From: Syngnathus acus
Lineage: Eukaryota; Chordata; Actinopteri; Syngnathiformes; Syngnathidae
NCBI RefSeq assembly: GCF_901709675.1
Contig: NC_051091.1
Span: forward strand, 6,172,967 to 6,236,966
Direction of reading: 5' to 3'
DNA length: 64,000 bases
The notes under the pieces were generated by a model. That model had not been told where the DNA came from, did no database searches, and was given only the letters and a program-made list of their open reading frames with translations. Positions within the stretch are counted from its first letter, which is position 1. Each line of letters opens with the position of its first letter. Both the position numbers and the translations under genes were made by a program. Shown in pieces: positions 34,597 to 50,480 of the stretch.

Positions 34597-34602
34597 AATA
34601 AA
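34597..34602 (+). terminator. Polyadenylation signal of nop56
   Basis: AATAAA 132 bases after the nop56 stop codon, followed by a GT-rich stretch ('tgtttgttttgttcc') that suits a downstream element. Confidence 0.75.
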
Positions 34603-34820
34603 TCTTCAGTTCTTTACAAAAACATGTTTGTTTTGTTCCAATGTGCCATGGGACTACTTTATTCCCCGTTGATGGCAGTGCAGCACAGAAGTCTGTTGGG
34701 AAAGTTTTCTATACAAACAAGTTCAGTACACAAATTTGAAAATGAACTGGCTAACCCCATTAGACCTTAAGCACCTAACACCATTAGACCTTAAGCACCT
34801 TTTTTGACAAAATTGAAATT

Positions 34821-34900
34821 GACAAAGCACAGCCCAAGGGCAGGTCTCGAACACTAGCTCCATCGTGTCAGAGGCAATGACGTTAACCACTCGACCACCC
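34821..34900 (-). repeat. tRNA-derived SINE head, copy 1
   Basis: On the minus strand an RNA polymerase III A box TGGTCGAGTGG (34887-34897) is followed 35 bases later by a B box GTTCGAGAC (34844-34852). Both fit the consensus exactly. The arrangement is tRNA-like (Ser/Leu-like variable region) but the ends do not form a complete acceptor stem, so it is a SINE head or tRNA pseudogene, not a functional tRNA. Two 22-base direct repeats containing 'cattagaccttaagcacc' follow at 34758-34801. Confidence 0.7.
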
Positions 34901-34915
34901 CAAAGTGTCGTAAAG

Positions 34916-35215
34916 ATGTCAGTGACAGACGAGCAACCGACGCTCACAAGACGGAAAACTGCCTCCAAAAACCTGTGCCACTTTGCCCGCCTCCTACCTC
35001 TGCCCAAATTCAGTCTGACCAATCAGAGCGCAGCTGAAATGGGCCTGACCACGTCCACTTTTCCAACAGCCAATCGGAACAATTTTAAATTGACGACGCC
35101 ACGGCCACTTCACATCCCACCAATCACAGGACCCCTCGTCTGCATCACCACGCCCCCTTTCCAACCAATCGGATTTCATTCTCATTGCCCCGCCCACTTC
35201 CTGAGACCTCAGCGA
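34916..35215. repeat. CCAAT-rich block, copy 1
   Basis: Contains four CCAAT motifs in one orientation (in 'gaccaatcagagcg', 'agccaatcggaa', 'caccaatcacagg', 'aaccaatcgg'). It repeats at 35392-35640 with the same order of motifs and a SINE head on the same side, so the two blocks arose by duplication or are two copies of one composite element. Confidence 0.6.
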
Positions 35216-35300
35216 ATCATGAAGCAGTATTAAACAAGCGAAAGGAAAAAAATAAATGAAAAATAAGAGTCACAATCTTTATGCAGAAGTGAGAGAAAAT

Positions 35301-35379
35301 TGACAAAGTACAGCCCAAGGGCTGGTCTCGAACACTATTCCCGTCGTGTCAGAGGCAATGACGTTAACCACTCGACCAA
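35301..35379 (-). repeat. tRNA-derived SINE head, copy 2
   Basis: Near-identical to the copy at 34821: A box at 35368-35378 and B box at 35325-35333 on the minus strand. It is followed on the + strand by the second CCAAT-rich block. Confidence 0.7.
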
Positions 35380-35391
35380 AGACTCGTGACT

Positions 35392-35640
35392 ATGGCAGTG
35401 ACAGAAGAGCAACCCACGTTCACCTCAAGACTGAAAAACCTAAGTGCCACTGCCCGCCTCCTACCTCTGCCCAAATTCAGTCTGACCAATCAGAGCGCAG
35501 CTAAAATATGCCTGACCACGCCCACTTATCCATCAGCCAATCGGAAGGCAGCATTTCAAATCGACGACGCCAAGTCTACTTTACATCCCACCGATCACAG
35601 GACCCCTCGTCTGTGTTCCTATGTTCCTAATAACAGGCCA
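35392..35640. repeat. CCAAT-rich block, copy 2
   Basis: Repeats the order of the block at 34916: 'gaccaatcagagcgcagct', 'gcctgaccacgcccactt', 'cagccaatcggaa' and 'cccaccgatcacagg', the last with its CCAAT lost. Confidence 0.6.
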
Positions 35641-36024
35641 CTTCATTAGGGAAAAATCATGGTCAAAGCTTAAATGAAAGTGAAAAGTGCCACACCCGCC
35701 CTCACCCCCACTTTCTGATTGGCTGTTTGATCTGTGACGTCACTCGGACACTTCATTAGGTACACCGCCATTTTCAGGCGTTCCTAATAACAGGCCACTG
35801 CGGGATCATATAAATATTCAATAGAATTGGTCCGAGTACCGATACCTGTGGGACACCACACGTAACGCTATAGAGTTCAGAAGAGTTTTTTTTGTTTGCT
35901 ATTTTTTGCAGCCAGTTAGAAATGCTGTATGATGTATAGTAAGGCTTTTTAGAAAAAAAAGTGTATAGTCAAGCAATTAGTGAGGGGACCATCTCAAATA
36001 AAAGCTCCATGAGAGCTACTATAC

Positions 36025-36260
36025 TAGTGTTCATATTTTTGTCTCTAGACAGTAACTTATTTATTGTTATTTGTTTATTTATTATTTATTCATCACTCTT
36101 ATTTATTCATTGTTTGTGCCTTCTTGTTTTTATTTTTTTGTGTTGTTTACTTGTATGTATATTGTGTACTATGTCTTGTCACCGTGGGAACGTAATTTCG
36201 ATTTCTTTGTGTGTCTTGGCATGTGAAGAAATTGACAATAAAGCAGACTTTGACTTTTGA
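36025..36260 (+). repeat. L2-like LINE 3' end
   Basis: A TTTATT-rich run leads to 'gtcttgtcaccgtgggaacg', 'taatttcgatttctttgtg' and 'gaagaaattgacaataaagc'. This is a familiar 3' end of L2-type retroelements in teleosts. No reverse transcriptase frame remains. Confidence 0.7.
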
Positions 36261-36996
36261 AAGAAAAAAAAAATCACCAAGACCAGAGTCACTCAAACAG
36301 TTTACATTTTAATTTGGACAAGGTTTAAACCAATGTTAAAATGACATCAAGGCCTGGCTGGTGAGCAGCCAACTATTAGAAGTTGAAGAATGACAGATGG
36401 AGGGAAAACTGCAGAAAAAAAACCCAAAATCAAGCTATCAACTCAAGTCACACTTCAAATAAGGATTCACAGATGCAGGAGACCAAAATTACAAAAACAT
36501 TTCTTCTAAAAAATAAAAAATGGCCTCAGCCATGAAAATGATGCTTAGATTCTATGTACATCGTTCTCAGTTCATGTATGCATACAAAAAGGAATCTACA
36601 TCACATGATGCTTTGTGTTCAAGTATATTCACCAACTTCATGATTGAGCATTCTCATTCCACTTTTCTTTTTTTTTTTAAATAAAATGCCCTTCAAAATT
36701 AAAAAAAAAAATGCAGAAAACCACATTTCATGTTCTACTAATACATATATACTGTATAAATACATACATAAATATATTTTACATACAACAGACATAAATT
36801 TGAAAAGGGGATATACAGAGCAAAGGAGAGGCCGTGGTAGTGTGTTTTAGCTTCTGTTGTAAAATGGTTTGTCCCTCCATTGTTTTATCAGTCAGACGCA
36901 TGAGTGTGCCGCATGCACTCTCGCGCACAACACACACACAAATGTATCATCCTGTCACGCACACACCCACATGCATATACACACAGCGTAGCGACT

Positions 36997-39900
36997 TCAG
37001 TTGGCCCAGTAGGGGGAGCTGCCGTAGCTCGACTTATTGACTTGGCTCTTCTGCTGCAGGCCGCTGGACTGCCCACGCTGACCTGGACCACCCTGAACAT
37101 GGAAGCAAGAAACAATGCACATATTAGAGAAAACATGCAGGCCCTTGAGGAGCAGAATTGCCCACCCCTGCCCTAGCCCTAACCCACAACAACAATTAAT
37201 GTTTGCAAGTGGGTCTGTGATACATCCCAGGGATTCACCAGCTCAGTGCAAGTGTTACCTGTCCATCCTGAGCAAGATGGTGGTGCAGCAGCTGCGAGTG
37301 TGGTTGCTGGTGAGGCAGGATGTGAAGGAAGGGTGCCGGTGCATAACCTCCGGGGGCTGCTCCAGGATTCAGGGGTCCTGGACCCCCCAGCGCAGATGGC
37401 AGGCTGAAGGGAGGGGGGGTCCCTGCGTGGAAACCCTGCTTATCAAAAGACTATAGGGCGAGAAGAAAGAAAATACAGAAACTTTGTGACCAAAACCTCC
37501 CAGCATTTTGTGGACAAAATGCTTGGCCTTGGTACAAACCCAACGGACCTTCATTTACTCGGTACAGTTGGATTGGAAAGTAAAATAGAGGACAAGGCTC
37601 ACCTGGGTCTTATTGTAAACACTTCCGCTGATGTCTGGCACACCGGAGTTACTGGATGTCACCGAAACCCCTGCAAGTGACACCGCAAACGAGATCAACA
37701 CCCCAAAACATTAATGATCGAATTGGGGGAGTTATGGTAAGCTGTTGAATGTGTCTCCTACCTTTACCGGGCCCGCTAGCAGCAGATTTGGCTTGTGCCT
37801 GAGAGGAGGAATTGTAGCCTTTACTATAGTCCACTCCGGCTGGTCCTGCTGTCAGCTCCTCATACCCTAAAAAGGAAAGAACCAACTCTGTTGGGCGTAA
37901 CGACTTTGATAACTAACGCAACTGTGACTTTTTGCCCTGAACATTGAGACTTAATACTATTTTTTTTTTTTATGTCCTCTTCTTTGTTGACCAAAAATGG
38001 ACAATATGTTAAAAACGACGGTACGCAGTCACCGACCTGAGCTGAAGGTGTGCTGGCCGTAGCCACTGGGCTGCTGTTGCGTCTGCTGCTGGAACGGGCT
38101 GGCAGACGGGTTCCCCAGGCTGAGACCCATGCTGTGCTGCTTGGCCGAGGCAGGTCCCGGGCCCCCCGGGGGAACGAACATGGTGGGGCCATACTGGAAG
38201 GCGGCGGCGCTGGGTACGGCGCCGGGCACGCCGGCGTAGTAAGGCAGCCCCGTGTAGCTGTAGCCCGGAGGCAGGAAGGCCTGCTGACTGCTGTGGTGCT
38301 GGCCCTGCGGCTGGGCCTGAGGAGGCTGAGGCTGGCTCTGGCTCGGACCTTGGTTCTGGCCCTGTGGGGGCTGCTGCTGGGCTGCCAGGCTTGTGGGTGG
38401 TGCAGGAGAGGTGGAGTCGTTCCTTCCAAACTTTGTGACTTCACCTGAACACAGAGGCAGACTTATCATGCAGCCCCGCTGTCAGGAGTATGGATGTATT
38501 TGATGAAGATAGATGTGGTCAATGACCATCAAAGTACTCCTCTACCTGAGTAGGGGTTGTTGGCAAGGCTCCCGTCTCTGCTAGACAGCGTGGCGGTGGG
38601 GCCGGGGAATGTGATTCCATAGTAATCCTGCAGGGAGGGCTGAGGGCACAAAACAAGATTGGGACCCGGTCCAAAGCAACTACTCAAGTCAATTGGAGCG
38701 ATGAAGATTTAAGACTCACCATTGGTAGTCGGGACTGGAGCATGTGGAGATCCTCATAGCCGTAAATCTGCTGTGAAAGATACATATATTTCATATCTGA
38801 TGTGTCAACAGCTTTTTTTATTTTATTTAGGAGTGTACATGAGAAGTAAGAGGACATCTTTTGAATAGCTCAGAATACCACTACAAACCACTCTAAGTGA
38901 AAATCTGCGCTATGAGACCATCGGTCACACAAAATGAAAACACTCTCAAGGAGCATAGAGAAGTTTTTGCTGTTATCAAAAACACTGCACAGTGACCCTT
39001 ACTGGGTATGCTGGGAGCAGTCCCCCTGGGCCCATGATATACTGGTTAGGCAGCAGAGGAGGAACGCCTTGGGACAAGTTTGGCGGGGCTTTACCTGTTA
39101 ACAAAATAACATACATTACCCGACCCGATGACTATTACCAGCACACATTTTTCTTTTCTTGCTTACCAGTGGAGGAGGACAGCAAGGGTGCGGTCCTTGG
39201 TCCAGAGAGGTTGGATGTGCCGGTAGCTCCATTGGAGCCGAATCCCAGGGCCGCGCTGGTGGCAGCGGAATGAAGTCCGCTCATGTTGCTGCTCATGCCG
39301 GACATGTTCGCCAGGTGACCGATGCCGCCGCCGCTGCTACTGTTGCTGCTATTGTGGACCGAGTGAAGTGCCGAAGGCGGAGGTTGCGACGACGTGTAGG
39401 ACGTAGAGGCGGGAGTGAGAGCGCTCACGCTGCTGCTGTCGACACTTGTGTACTGAGGAGGACACAAAGTCGGTATGCTTGTTGGTATCTTTATACTGTT
39501 AGCAAGATTTAGCCTCAGTAAGTGGCATCACCCCCCCCCCCCCCCCCAGAAGCTACCAAACGCACTTACAGTGAGAGAACTGGAGCCGAGAGCTGAGGAA
39601 TGACTGTTGACATGGCTGCAGACACAAAGCACAAAAACAATTGTCCAAAGGATTCAAGTTGTTCACTCATTTTGTGATAGCGATGAAATGAAGCTTGCTG
39701 TTCATTGCGCGAGCGTGTCACCTGTTGAGAGCGTTGAGCTGGCCAGCTGAGGGAAGCTCCTGTGCTAGGCTGGAGAGCGTGCTGGAGCTCTGCACAGGCA
39801 ATGTGGAGGGGGTTAAGTGGGAGGAGGGTGGCGGTGCGCAGTTGGTGTTGGCGTTGAGAGACGGAGAGTCGGGCTTTGGTGTGGAGGTTGCTGAGGAAAC

Positions 39901-42900
39901 TGAGCACAGTATGGCAACGCTTGTATAAAAGAACTAATTGTATGTACTGGGAACTATTAATAGATTTGTGCGAGGTAACATACTGTCTAAAGCTGCAGAT
40001 GTCCTTACTCCATTCAGACCATTCTAGGATAAGGGGGAAAATGTTGTTTTTATTTTTAAATTTAAACCAATTAGAGGTCAATGATAAACGTCTGTATCTG
40101 ATTTCTCCTCACCATAACCGGTCCAGACGTTTCTTTACTCTGGGAGAAGGCCAGTCGTGCTTGAGGTGGCAAGGAGCCATCGTAGCTTCCTCCCACAGTA
40201 GAGAAGGGAGGTACGGAACAGGACGAGATGGTCGATGTGGTCAGCGATGACGAGGGAGGAGTGCCGGAGCTGACGGGACCGAGCGACGAGGGCGTAAGAC
40301 TGGGGAGTGCCGTCGAGGACGTGTGATACACCGGCTCAGACGACGACAGGGGCAGAGGGAGGTCGACAGAGAGAGAGCTTCCCAGTGACTCACTACGAGA
40401 CAAGAATGAGTCGTTTGTTTGACGCATTTCGTGAGATAACAGTGCGATTCTAAAACAATGATATCCATCAGTACCCGAGGGGTTTGGAGTACATGCTTGT
40501 CTGACTCTGAGTCCCTGGTCCTGACGCGGGCGCTACCAGGCCAGGGGCCGGCGTGGATTCCCTGGATGCGGCACTGACAGCGTTGTCCACAACTCCAAAC
40601 TCTGGCAAAGCAGACTCGGAGCCAAAGTCAAGTGCTCCAAACTGAAGGTTTAGACCGGGGACATCAGTGGAGCCTGGCATTTCCACGGCTGTCGAGGGGA
40701 TCTGTCACAAGAAAGACGTTTACACACTCCAACATTAAGATTTAACCGAACTGTCTGTCGCTCACCATTTGATTGTCAGCAACAACTTTTACCTTTGACG
40801 TTGGAGGTATCCTTCGTTTTTGACCTTTCAGCTGTGCCCGCTGCTGCTGCGACGTCCCGCAGCCGTGAGCATCCAATCCGGCGCCCGAATGTTTGGGACC
40901 AGCAGCCGCCGCGACTGGGCCCGCCTGCGCCGACGTGCCGCTGTGCTGGGAAGCAGAGGAGGCGGATGCGGGGGCCACTTGTTGAGATGGTGGACTGGGC
41001 TGGCGCGCCAGTGGCAAGGAGGGCCCGCTGTGCCTCTGGATGAGCTGACTCAGCACAAGCGAAGGCTCTGGCTGGAGGCCAAACTCACCTGCAGATGCAC
41101 CCAAACATACAGTGAGGCACGCTTGTACGTCAGTCCCCAGCTGAAGGCTTTGGCAAGAAAACTTACGGCTGAACTGTGAGGTCAGCGTGGTGGCGTTTGA
41201 TTCTGGCGCCTTCATGTCCCAGCTGGACGAAGAGTGTGGAGGTACTGGCGCTCCCAGGCTCGGCAGGCGACCGATTGAAGGGCTGCCTTGGGTGTTGGCA
41301 GGATGTGCCACCTGGGACGACGGCAGAGGACCCAAGCCCGGACCCTTAAGCTGTTCCAGTATCTGCGCTCCTGCACTGGGTGGAGGCCTCTTGGCTTGCC
41401 CGAGGTCTCCAAAACCAGCACCAAGAACTGATGACTGGCACAGGGAAAAGGCATGAGTTACATGTTATCTATTTTTTCTAAATATTTTTTTGGTTTACCA
41501 GAGCAGCATGAGCATAGCTGGTGCCACCGGCAGTGCTGCGGCTCGGGGGAGGCTGATGTTGCTGCTGTGGCGGCGGCGGCGGATGGTGGTGAGAGTTGGT
41601 GAAGACCAGACTCTGCGAAGTGGAGGAGGAGGCGGGTGCTTCTCTTCCACCCACTACAGGCTTCTGCAGCAGAGAGGCTAGGTCCAGACTACAGAACGAC
41701 AATTAGGTCAAAGCGGTTAAAAAAGTTGGATTCATCCATTTTAATTGCTGCTTAAGCTCTTGGGGGTCACATGTGAACTCGACAATCCCGAGCTGACTTT
41801 TGTGTGCAAGGAAGCTGATTCAAACTTAATGCATTAAAAATTCACACTGTAATTTATTGAACATGTCAGTTATTCACCTTTGGCCAGAAGTGATATGATT
41901 CTCAGTAGGAGGCGCGCATGAGGAAGTGAAGACCTTTGTCTCCGAGAGCTGTCATAAAACAAATATAGGCCCAAAAAAAACAATATGACGTAAACATCAG
42001 TCATTTTGCTGACAGACTTTTCGTGAAGACTCACACTAACATCCTCACTCCAGTCTTCGGGTCCGTAGTCTTCAACCGGGTTCCTCCAATTAGCTAAACA
42101 AAAGTAAACAACATGTCAGGGACGAATGAGGTGAAAGACACAGAAGGTGTCAATAAAAGGTTGAGCAGATGCCACCTTCATCAACGAAGACTGTATCCTT
42201 GCACGCAACACAAACCCATTTCATCTGTATTGTTAGCCGCAGTGTCCCAAGCCTCACTCTGTGTGGTCCCTGTCCCCGCCTCTGAGGTATAGTCCGCGGG
42301 GTTGAAAGTTCTGGGAAATAATAAATGCGGGACTCATGTTACAGATTTCCAATGAAAGCCTCAGCTGAAGCTGTCTAATAAATTATTTGGTGTGATCAAA
42401 TAATAAATTGCCAATATGGGGTGAGTTTTGACATACCCCATGCCTTGGGCTGAGAACCTGCTGGTAGCTGGTCCTCTGCCTCTACCGCGACCGCCCGAGC
42501 CTGCGTAAACATCAGCCAAACATTTGCAAGAGCCACTCAAGTATAATGCTATTTTGGAATGAAAAATTCCCCATCTCACCTCGACCACCTTTTGCCCTCT
42601 TTCCTCGATCAGAGCCTTTGTCCACTGGTGTCACCTCCACGCCATTTTCTGCAGGACGAGCAGCACCTGATACAAATGCGCATGCCAAAATTAAGGTGAC
42701 AACGGCGACAGTTGTGGGGGACAGGAGATGTATCGAGACGCTATACCCTGTCGGCTCCGATTGGCGCCTTTGCCCTTGCGGTTGGATGACGCACGGCCCT
42801 TGCTCGCCTCCCTGTCGCCTTTCTTCTCCCGGTTTTCCTTGTTCTCCTTGCTTTCCGAAGGAGCCTCCTTCACCAGCGGCTTCTTCTTCCCTACAGTCTC

Positions 42901-43653
42901 CCATGAGGTCTAAACACAAAGCGGCAGCAAAAAAGTTGAAAGCTGCCATGTCGCAGTTCGGTGCTGGTTAATAACAGATAGGTTTTTCAATTCATTCAAA
43001 AAAAATGGTAGGGAAATTTGTATGGCACAAGCCTACCATATCCGAGGTGCTTTCCAGGAGGAAGTTGATGGCTCTGCTCACATCCTCGTTGCAGTCATGA
43101 AGCGCGACCATACATTCATCCTGGTTCTTGCCAGTAACCTCCATCAGCTTAGGGAAATACCAAGCAGATAAAAACAGTTGTAATCATTTGGTGAGGAAGA
43201 GTCAGTGGTTTCTTCCATCAGTTTGTTAAACATTCACACAAATTATTGTCAGACAAATGATTCTGTACCTGATTAACTTTGTCTTCAAAGTCAGCATCAT
43301 TCTTGTCATAGATCATCTGGGCAAGCCGGATTTGCTCAGCAGTAGCCTGGAACACAAGAAAAAAAAAAACATTACAGTTGACAAAACAGCGCTTCACCCT
43401 ATTTGTTTTTTTTTTAAAGAGGGAAGCCTTCATGAATTACTTTAAATGTTCTACATATTATTCACAATTCCAGTAATAATGATTTCATGTCCCCCGGCAA
43501 GGAAAAAAGCTCTGAAGTGCGTGTTCCTTCGACATTTGCGTGGCTGCAGACTCTCACCTGTATCTGTTTCTGTGGTTGAGATGTGTGGGTGGCAGCAGAC
43601 GGCACTTTTTCACGAGGGCCCCGGGCCTTTTCGCTGCCCAGCGAGCTCATCAT
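36997..43653 (-). CDS. ubap2: Ubiquitin-associated protein 2
   Basis: I traced 26 phase-compatible coding exons on the minus strand, from 43558-43653 (start MMSSLGSEK) to 36997-37092 (end SSYGSSPYWAN), about 1238 residues. The UBA domain spans the second and third coding exons (ATAEQIRLAQMIYDKNDADF to CNEDVSRAINFLLE, about residues 33-92). It is followed by a lysine-rich part, an RGG-type stretch (GGRGRGRG), the conserved FNPADY and WxxPVEDYGPEDWSED segments, long Ser/Thr/Pro/Gln-rich regions, and the conserved C-terminal blocks IYGYEDLHMLQSRLP and LPPGYSYTGLPYYAG. UBAP2/UBAP2L bind ubiquitin and RNA and act in stress granules and RNA polymerase II turnover. UBAP2 is preferred over UBAP2L because dcaf12, ubap1 and ube2r2 lie next to it, as on human 9p13. 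A 40-base exon (39984-40023) is needed to keep frame. Confidence 0.92.
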
Positions 43654-44125
43654 ATACAGTATATACAAAACTCTGTATGTACAAAATAGAAAAACCTGCC
43701 GAGGAAACAGGAAAACAAAAGAAAACTCACAACTGTGTTAACACTGCTCCAGCATAACATAGCAACATATTTGTGTTACACAGTTGGTCTGGTGATGTAA
43801 CAGCATTGCTGAATATCTAGGTCAAGGAGGGAGAGTGACCTAGTGTCTACTTGCATAAAAAAAAAAAAAAAGTCCGTGTGTGCCTGCATTCTGCAGCAGG
43901 AAATAATGTAGGGGCATAATGCACACAATACTACATACAATTTATTTTGGATGCATACTGCAAATTCTTAATGAAATGTTGATACCCGCCAGCAGATAGT
44001 TCTTGCACAATACTAACAGAATAAAAAATCAGCAAATATGCACGACGTAAATGCGAAGTTAACTTTTATCCCTCTGCTCACTGACAGTTGCGAGAACAAT
44101 AACAGCGCAGTTTACATCGGCCGAG

Positions 44126-44133
44126 TGACGTCA
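44126..44133. promoter_or_regulatory. Palindromic CRE in the first ubap2 intron
   Basis: TGACGTCA, a complete cyclic-AMP response element, between the first coding exon of ubap2 and its putative non-coding exon 1 at about 45.1 kb. Confidence 0.45.
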
Positions 44134-45095
44134 TTAAAAACACAGTGACACCATTGGTTGCTGAACTGAACAAAGCTAACGCCAAGGAGCTGGCTTGATT
44201 TAAGTCAGAAACATTTCAAATCGTATGCTTGACTAAATCATTTCAGCAGCAATCATTTACAAATCAAATCGATATTAGGGATTTTATTATTGTCGTGATC
44301 CTGACAATTAATCCCATTCATTAAAAATGGTTTGGTTTTGCTGATTTAAGCCCAAGTAAATGAGTTTCATTTAGGGGTGACATTCGAGTAAATATACACA
44401 CAAAACTACAACATTACTCAGAATGTCCTTTATTTGGGAATAGCCAAGGGGACGAATGTTTAGAGTAACGCTAACATCACCCTAATAGAATGACTTATTT
44501 ACAGCCCCTGCGTGACTTAATGAATTTACATTCGACTTTGCGATGAAAAATCATGTCGTAGGAGCGTCACGGTTGAATAAAAACGAAAAGCTTGATGATT
44601 ATGATACCGGGGGCCTCTTTGTCCTCGCCAGCGAGGCAGGCTCGCTAACATGCTAACACCAGGCGAGCGAGTCTCGGAGGCAGCTGGGGTGAAGCTAACG
44701 TTAGCAATTGATGCTATCTAAATCTGGTCAGAGTTGCTAACAATCGATCGTCTAATCAGCTCGTTTAAGAGTTGCCCTATCTTCAGATCACGTCATTCTT
44801 ACAAACGCCGATTACACAAGCATCCAAAATAAGACAACAAGCAACGAGGCAAAGTGTATCGAAAGAAACGAAGAAGGCCTTAGAGCGGAATACAATCCCA
44901 TCACGACATTGCTCGCTGGGAAACCAAGACAACAGAAAAATTGCGAAAGACACCTCTCACAGCCTCGATGAAGGAAAATCGCCCAGGCAGGCGACCGACT
45001 ACGTGCGCCAAGTATACTCAATAAAAACAGTTGAACGCGTTGAGAAATTGGGCGCAAAATAAGCGAAAACGTGTTTTAGAAAATCCCGTTATTAC

Positions 45096-45145
45096 CTGCT
45101 AACACGCTTCACTCAGCCAGCAGCAGACAAGGTGGTCACGTGATT
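45096..45145 (-). other. Putative non-coding first exon of ubap2
   Basis: A good donor (AGCAG|GTAATAAC, exon end 45096) lies on the minus strand about 1.4 kb before the coding start, which itself follows an acceptor (TTTTGTACATACAG at about 43670). An E-box CACGTG at 45137-45142 suggests the promoter is here. The transcript start is not known. Confidence 0.5.
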
Positions 45146-45146
45146 A

Positions 45147-46826
45147 AGGCGACCGAGTTGGATGCTCGTCCTCTGGCCACAACTTGTTTTGCTTCTGCTT
45201 GTGTGACATCAACCACATTTTTAATGGTTCGTGCGTACGTGATAGTCCTGCTCATTAAAAATGACAACCATTCTAATCTACATTTTGTATTTGACTTTTT
45301 TTAATTATCCAATAACTTCTTTTTCTCATGTTTTTGCTTAGATACACATTGCGTCTGAGTAAAAACATTCATGGGTTTTGTATATATATAAAAAAAAAAC
45401 AGGGAATCACTTATTAGATACATCAATCCACACAATTCCTCAAAAATGTACATAAAAAATGCATACAATTGTCCTATGTATTTCACACATACATGTACAT
45501 TTATATAAAATACACATTGGATTGTGGGGTTATTTGTTGAAACTGAGGATGTAATTGTTTTTTTTTTTTTCTCTTTCTTTTTCACTCATGAAATATTCCA
45601 TGTAAAAAAAAAAAAAAGAAAAACTAATCGCCTATGGCAGTCTTTCACAGAAAGACTTGACTCAGCAAGGCCAAAAATGAACTCAAGCCTACCCTGCGTC
45701 TACCAAACGAGGACATGAAAATGAAATTTTACAACTGCGACACGTGCATGTAGTACCGAGCAATGCACCTTAATAATGCTTCTATTTGAATGAAAGGATT
45801 TCAGAGCTATCGGTTCTTCTTCCCAAGACACTGAGCCTCCTCAGCATCACAGGCAAGTCAACCAAATCAATAAAAAGCGCTCTATTTGGCTGACACCAGA
45901 CTTTGACATAAGTATATGAACACAAAAAAGTGTGCAAAACTGCAGGAAGCGGTCGAATCTGATCGAACAAGAAAGGTTTATAGGGGAAAAACAAAACTAA
46001 TTCAAAAATTAGTTCACCCCAAGCCATTCAAATGAGGGTGAAATAAGGGCAAAATAAATACATATAAAACAAATTATATCAGCAGTTGTATGTCACTCAA
46101 ATCAAAATCGAAAAGAAAGGGCATATATAACAACAGAACATTGTATTTAGCGATCATGGCATTTCTCTCCTATATGATTTCTCCCAAAAATGTCTAATTT
46201 TGATTGGAATAGGCCGTCATCGTCAGTTTTGTTTTTGAGCGTTTATGTGTTTTGGGACTGAACTGAACATGTTCCAGCAATCAAAAGTCAAATTGCACAC
46301 AGGTTAGGTCCTTGAAAATTCTTCAGTCCTCTTTTCTCTCCTCCTTTTGAGTTTTGCCACTCATTCCAGTTGAAAAGCAAACCGAATGTTACATCTTCAC
46401 AAAAACATTCTAATATCTTACAAAGGATGCGGTGCGGTACAAACAATCTTACATGCTATAAACCCAACTTCATATGAAATCAATTGCAAATGGTATGAGT
46501 CACTATTACAGTTGGTTACGGGTTTTAAAAAGCCCCTCTTCGTTCCTCATTGGTAGCTTTTGAAAATGCCTAGCTCATGTTATTTAAATTTAAAAAATAG
46601 GCTTGGTTTGGTGGAACGACGAAAAGAAAGGAACAAGGGATGACAGAATGTTACAATGCGTTCACAAAGATGTACAAGCATAGCTGGGATGTGGTTGGCG
46701 GCAAGGTCGTGCTCCTGAGTCCAACAGAGACGATGATGTTGCACAAGGAGAGGAACGGAGGGACTGTTTGGATAAAAAAAAAGCGGACGAGGATGTCATC
46801 ATACAGTGACGCAGAGGATAACGAGG
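45147..46826. other. Probable 3' UTR of dcaf12 and spacer
   Basis: No coding exon supported. The part below the dcaf12 stop is AT-rich with several poly-A/T runs, and would be its 3' UTR (minus strand). The end of the transcript is not evident. Confidence 0.4.
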
Positions 46827-50064
<3,238 letters not shown>

Positions 50065-50480
50065 AGTCTGACACACACAATTCCCTCACCCACATGGAGG
50101 GTAAACCTGACTCTGGACGTTGGATCATATAATGTCGATAAACAATTTTGTTCTGTGGCCTTTGCTGGCGGCGTCCGGTGACAAGCAAGGACGATTACAT
50201 ACGGGATACGTTGCCTCGCTGTCTAGGCTTGTTGGCAATTGACTTGCGTTAACTTACAGTGTATTTATAAATCAACACTAAAGTATTGCGCCGCTAGCCT
50301 CGGTGCGTTCTTTTTCCCAGGGAGAGTCGCGTCAGCAACGACAAGAAGCGCGCAGCCGACTCATTAAACATCAACAAAAACAAGGTCACACGTGAACGCG
50401 CCCGTCATACGTGCTCGTTCACGACGATCGCGCGCGGCCATTCATAATCTTCCGTTGGTTATTTTAGTGTTTTGTATGCG
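50065..50480. promoter_or_regulatory. dcaf12 promoter region
   Basis: The 400 bases upstream of the dcaf12 start are CpG-rich compared with the flanks ('acgacgatcgcgcgcgg' near 50420) and carry no coding frame. A TATA box is not seen. The exact start site is unknown. Confidence 0.35.

Noticed and set aside
34821-34900. Functional tRNA gene
   Set aside because: A and B boxes are perfect, but a full cloverleaf with paired acceptor stem cannot be drawn; two copies in a repeat argue for a SINE.
37860-38444. Long frames on both strands over 38.0-38.5 kb
   Set aside because: Only the frame giving GEVTKFGRND to GYGQHTFSS continues into neighbouring ubap2 exons; others are shadows of the Gln/Pro-rich exon.
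42110-42190. TTGATGA and CTGA on the minus strand in a ubap2 intron, possible SNORD121 counterpart
   Set aside because: Human UBAP2 hosts SNORD121A/B, but this candidate has no terminal stem and no recognised antisense, so it may be chance.
44772-45062. 96-codon plus-strand frame opposite the ubap2 first intron
   Set aside because: No splice or promoter signals of its own, no recognisable protein; overlaps the ubap2 5' region.
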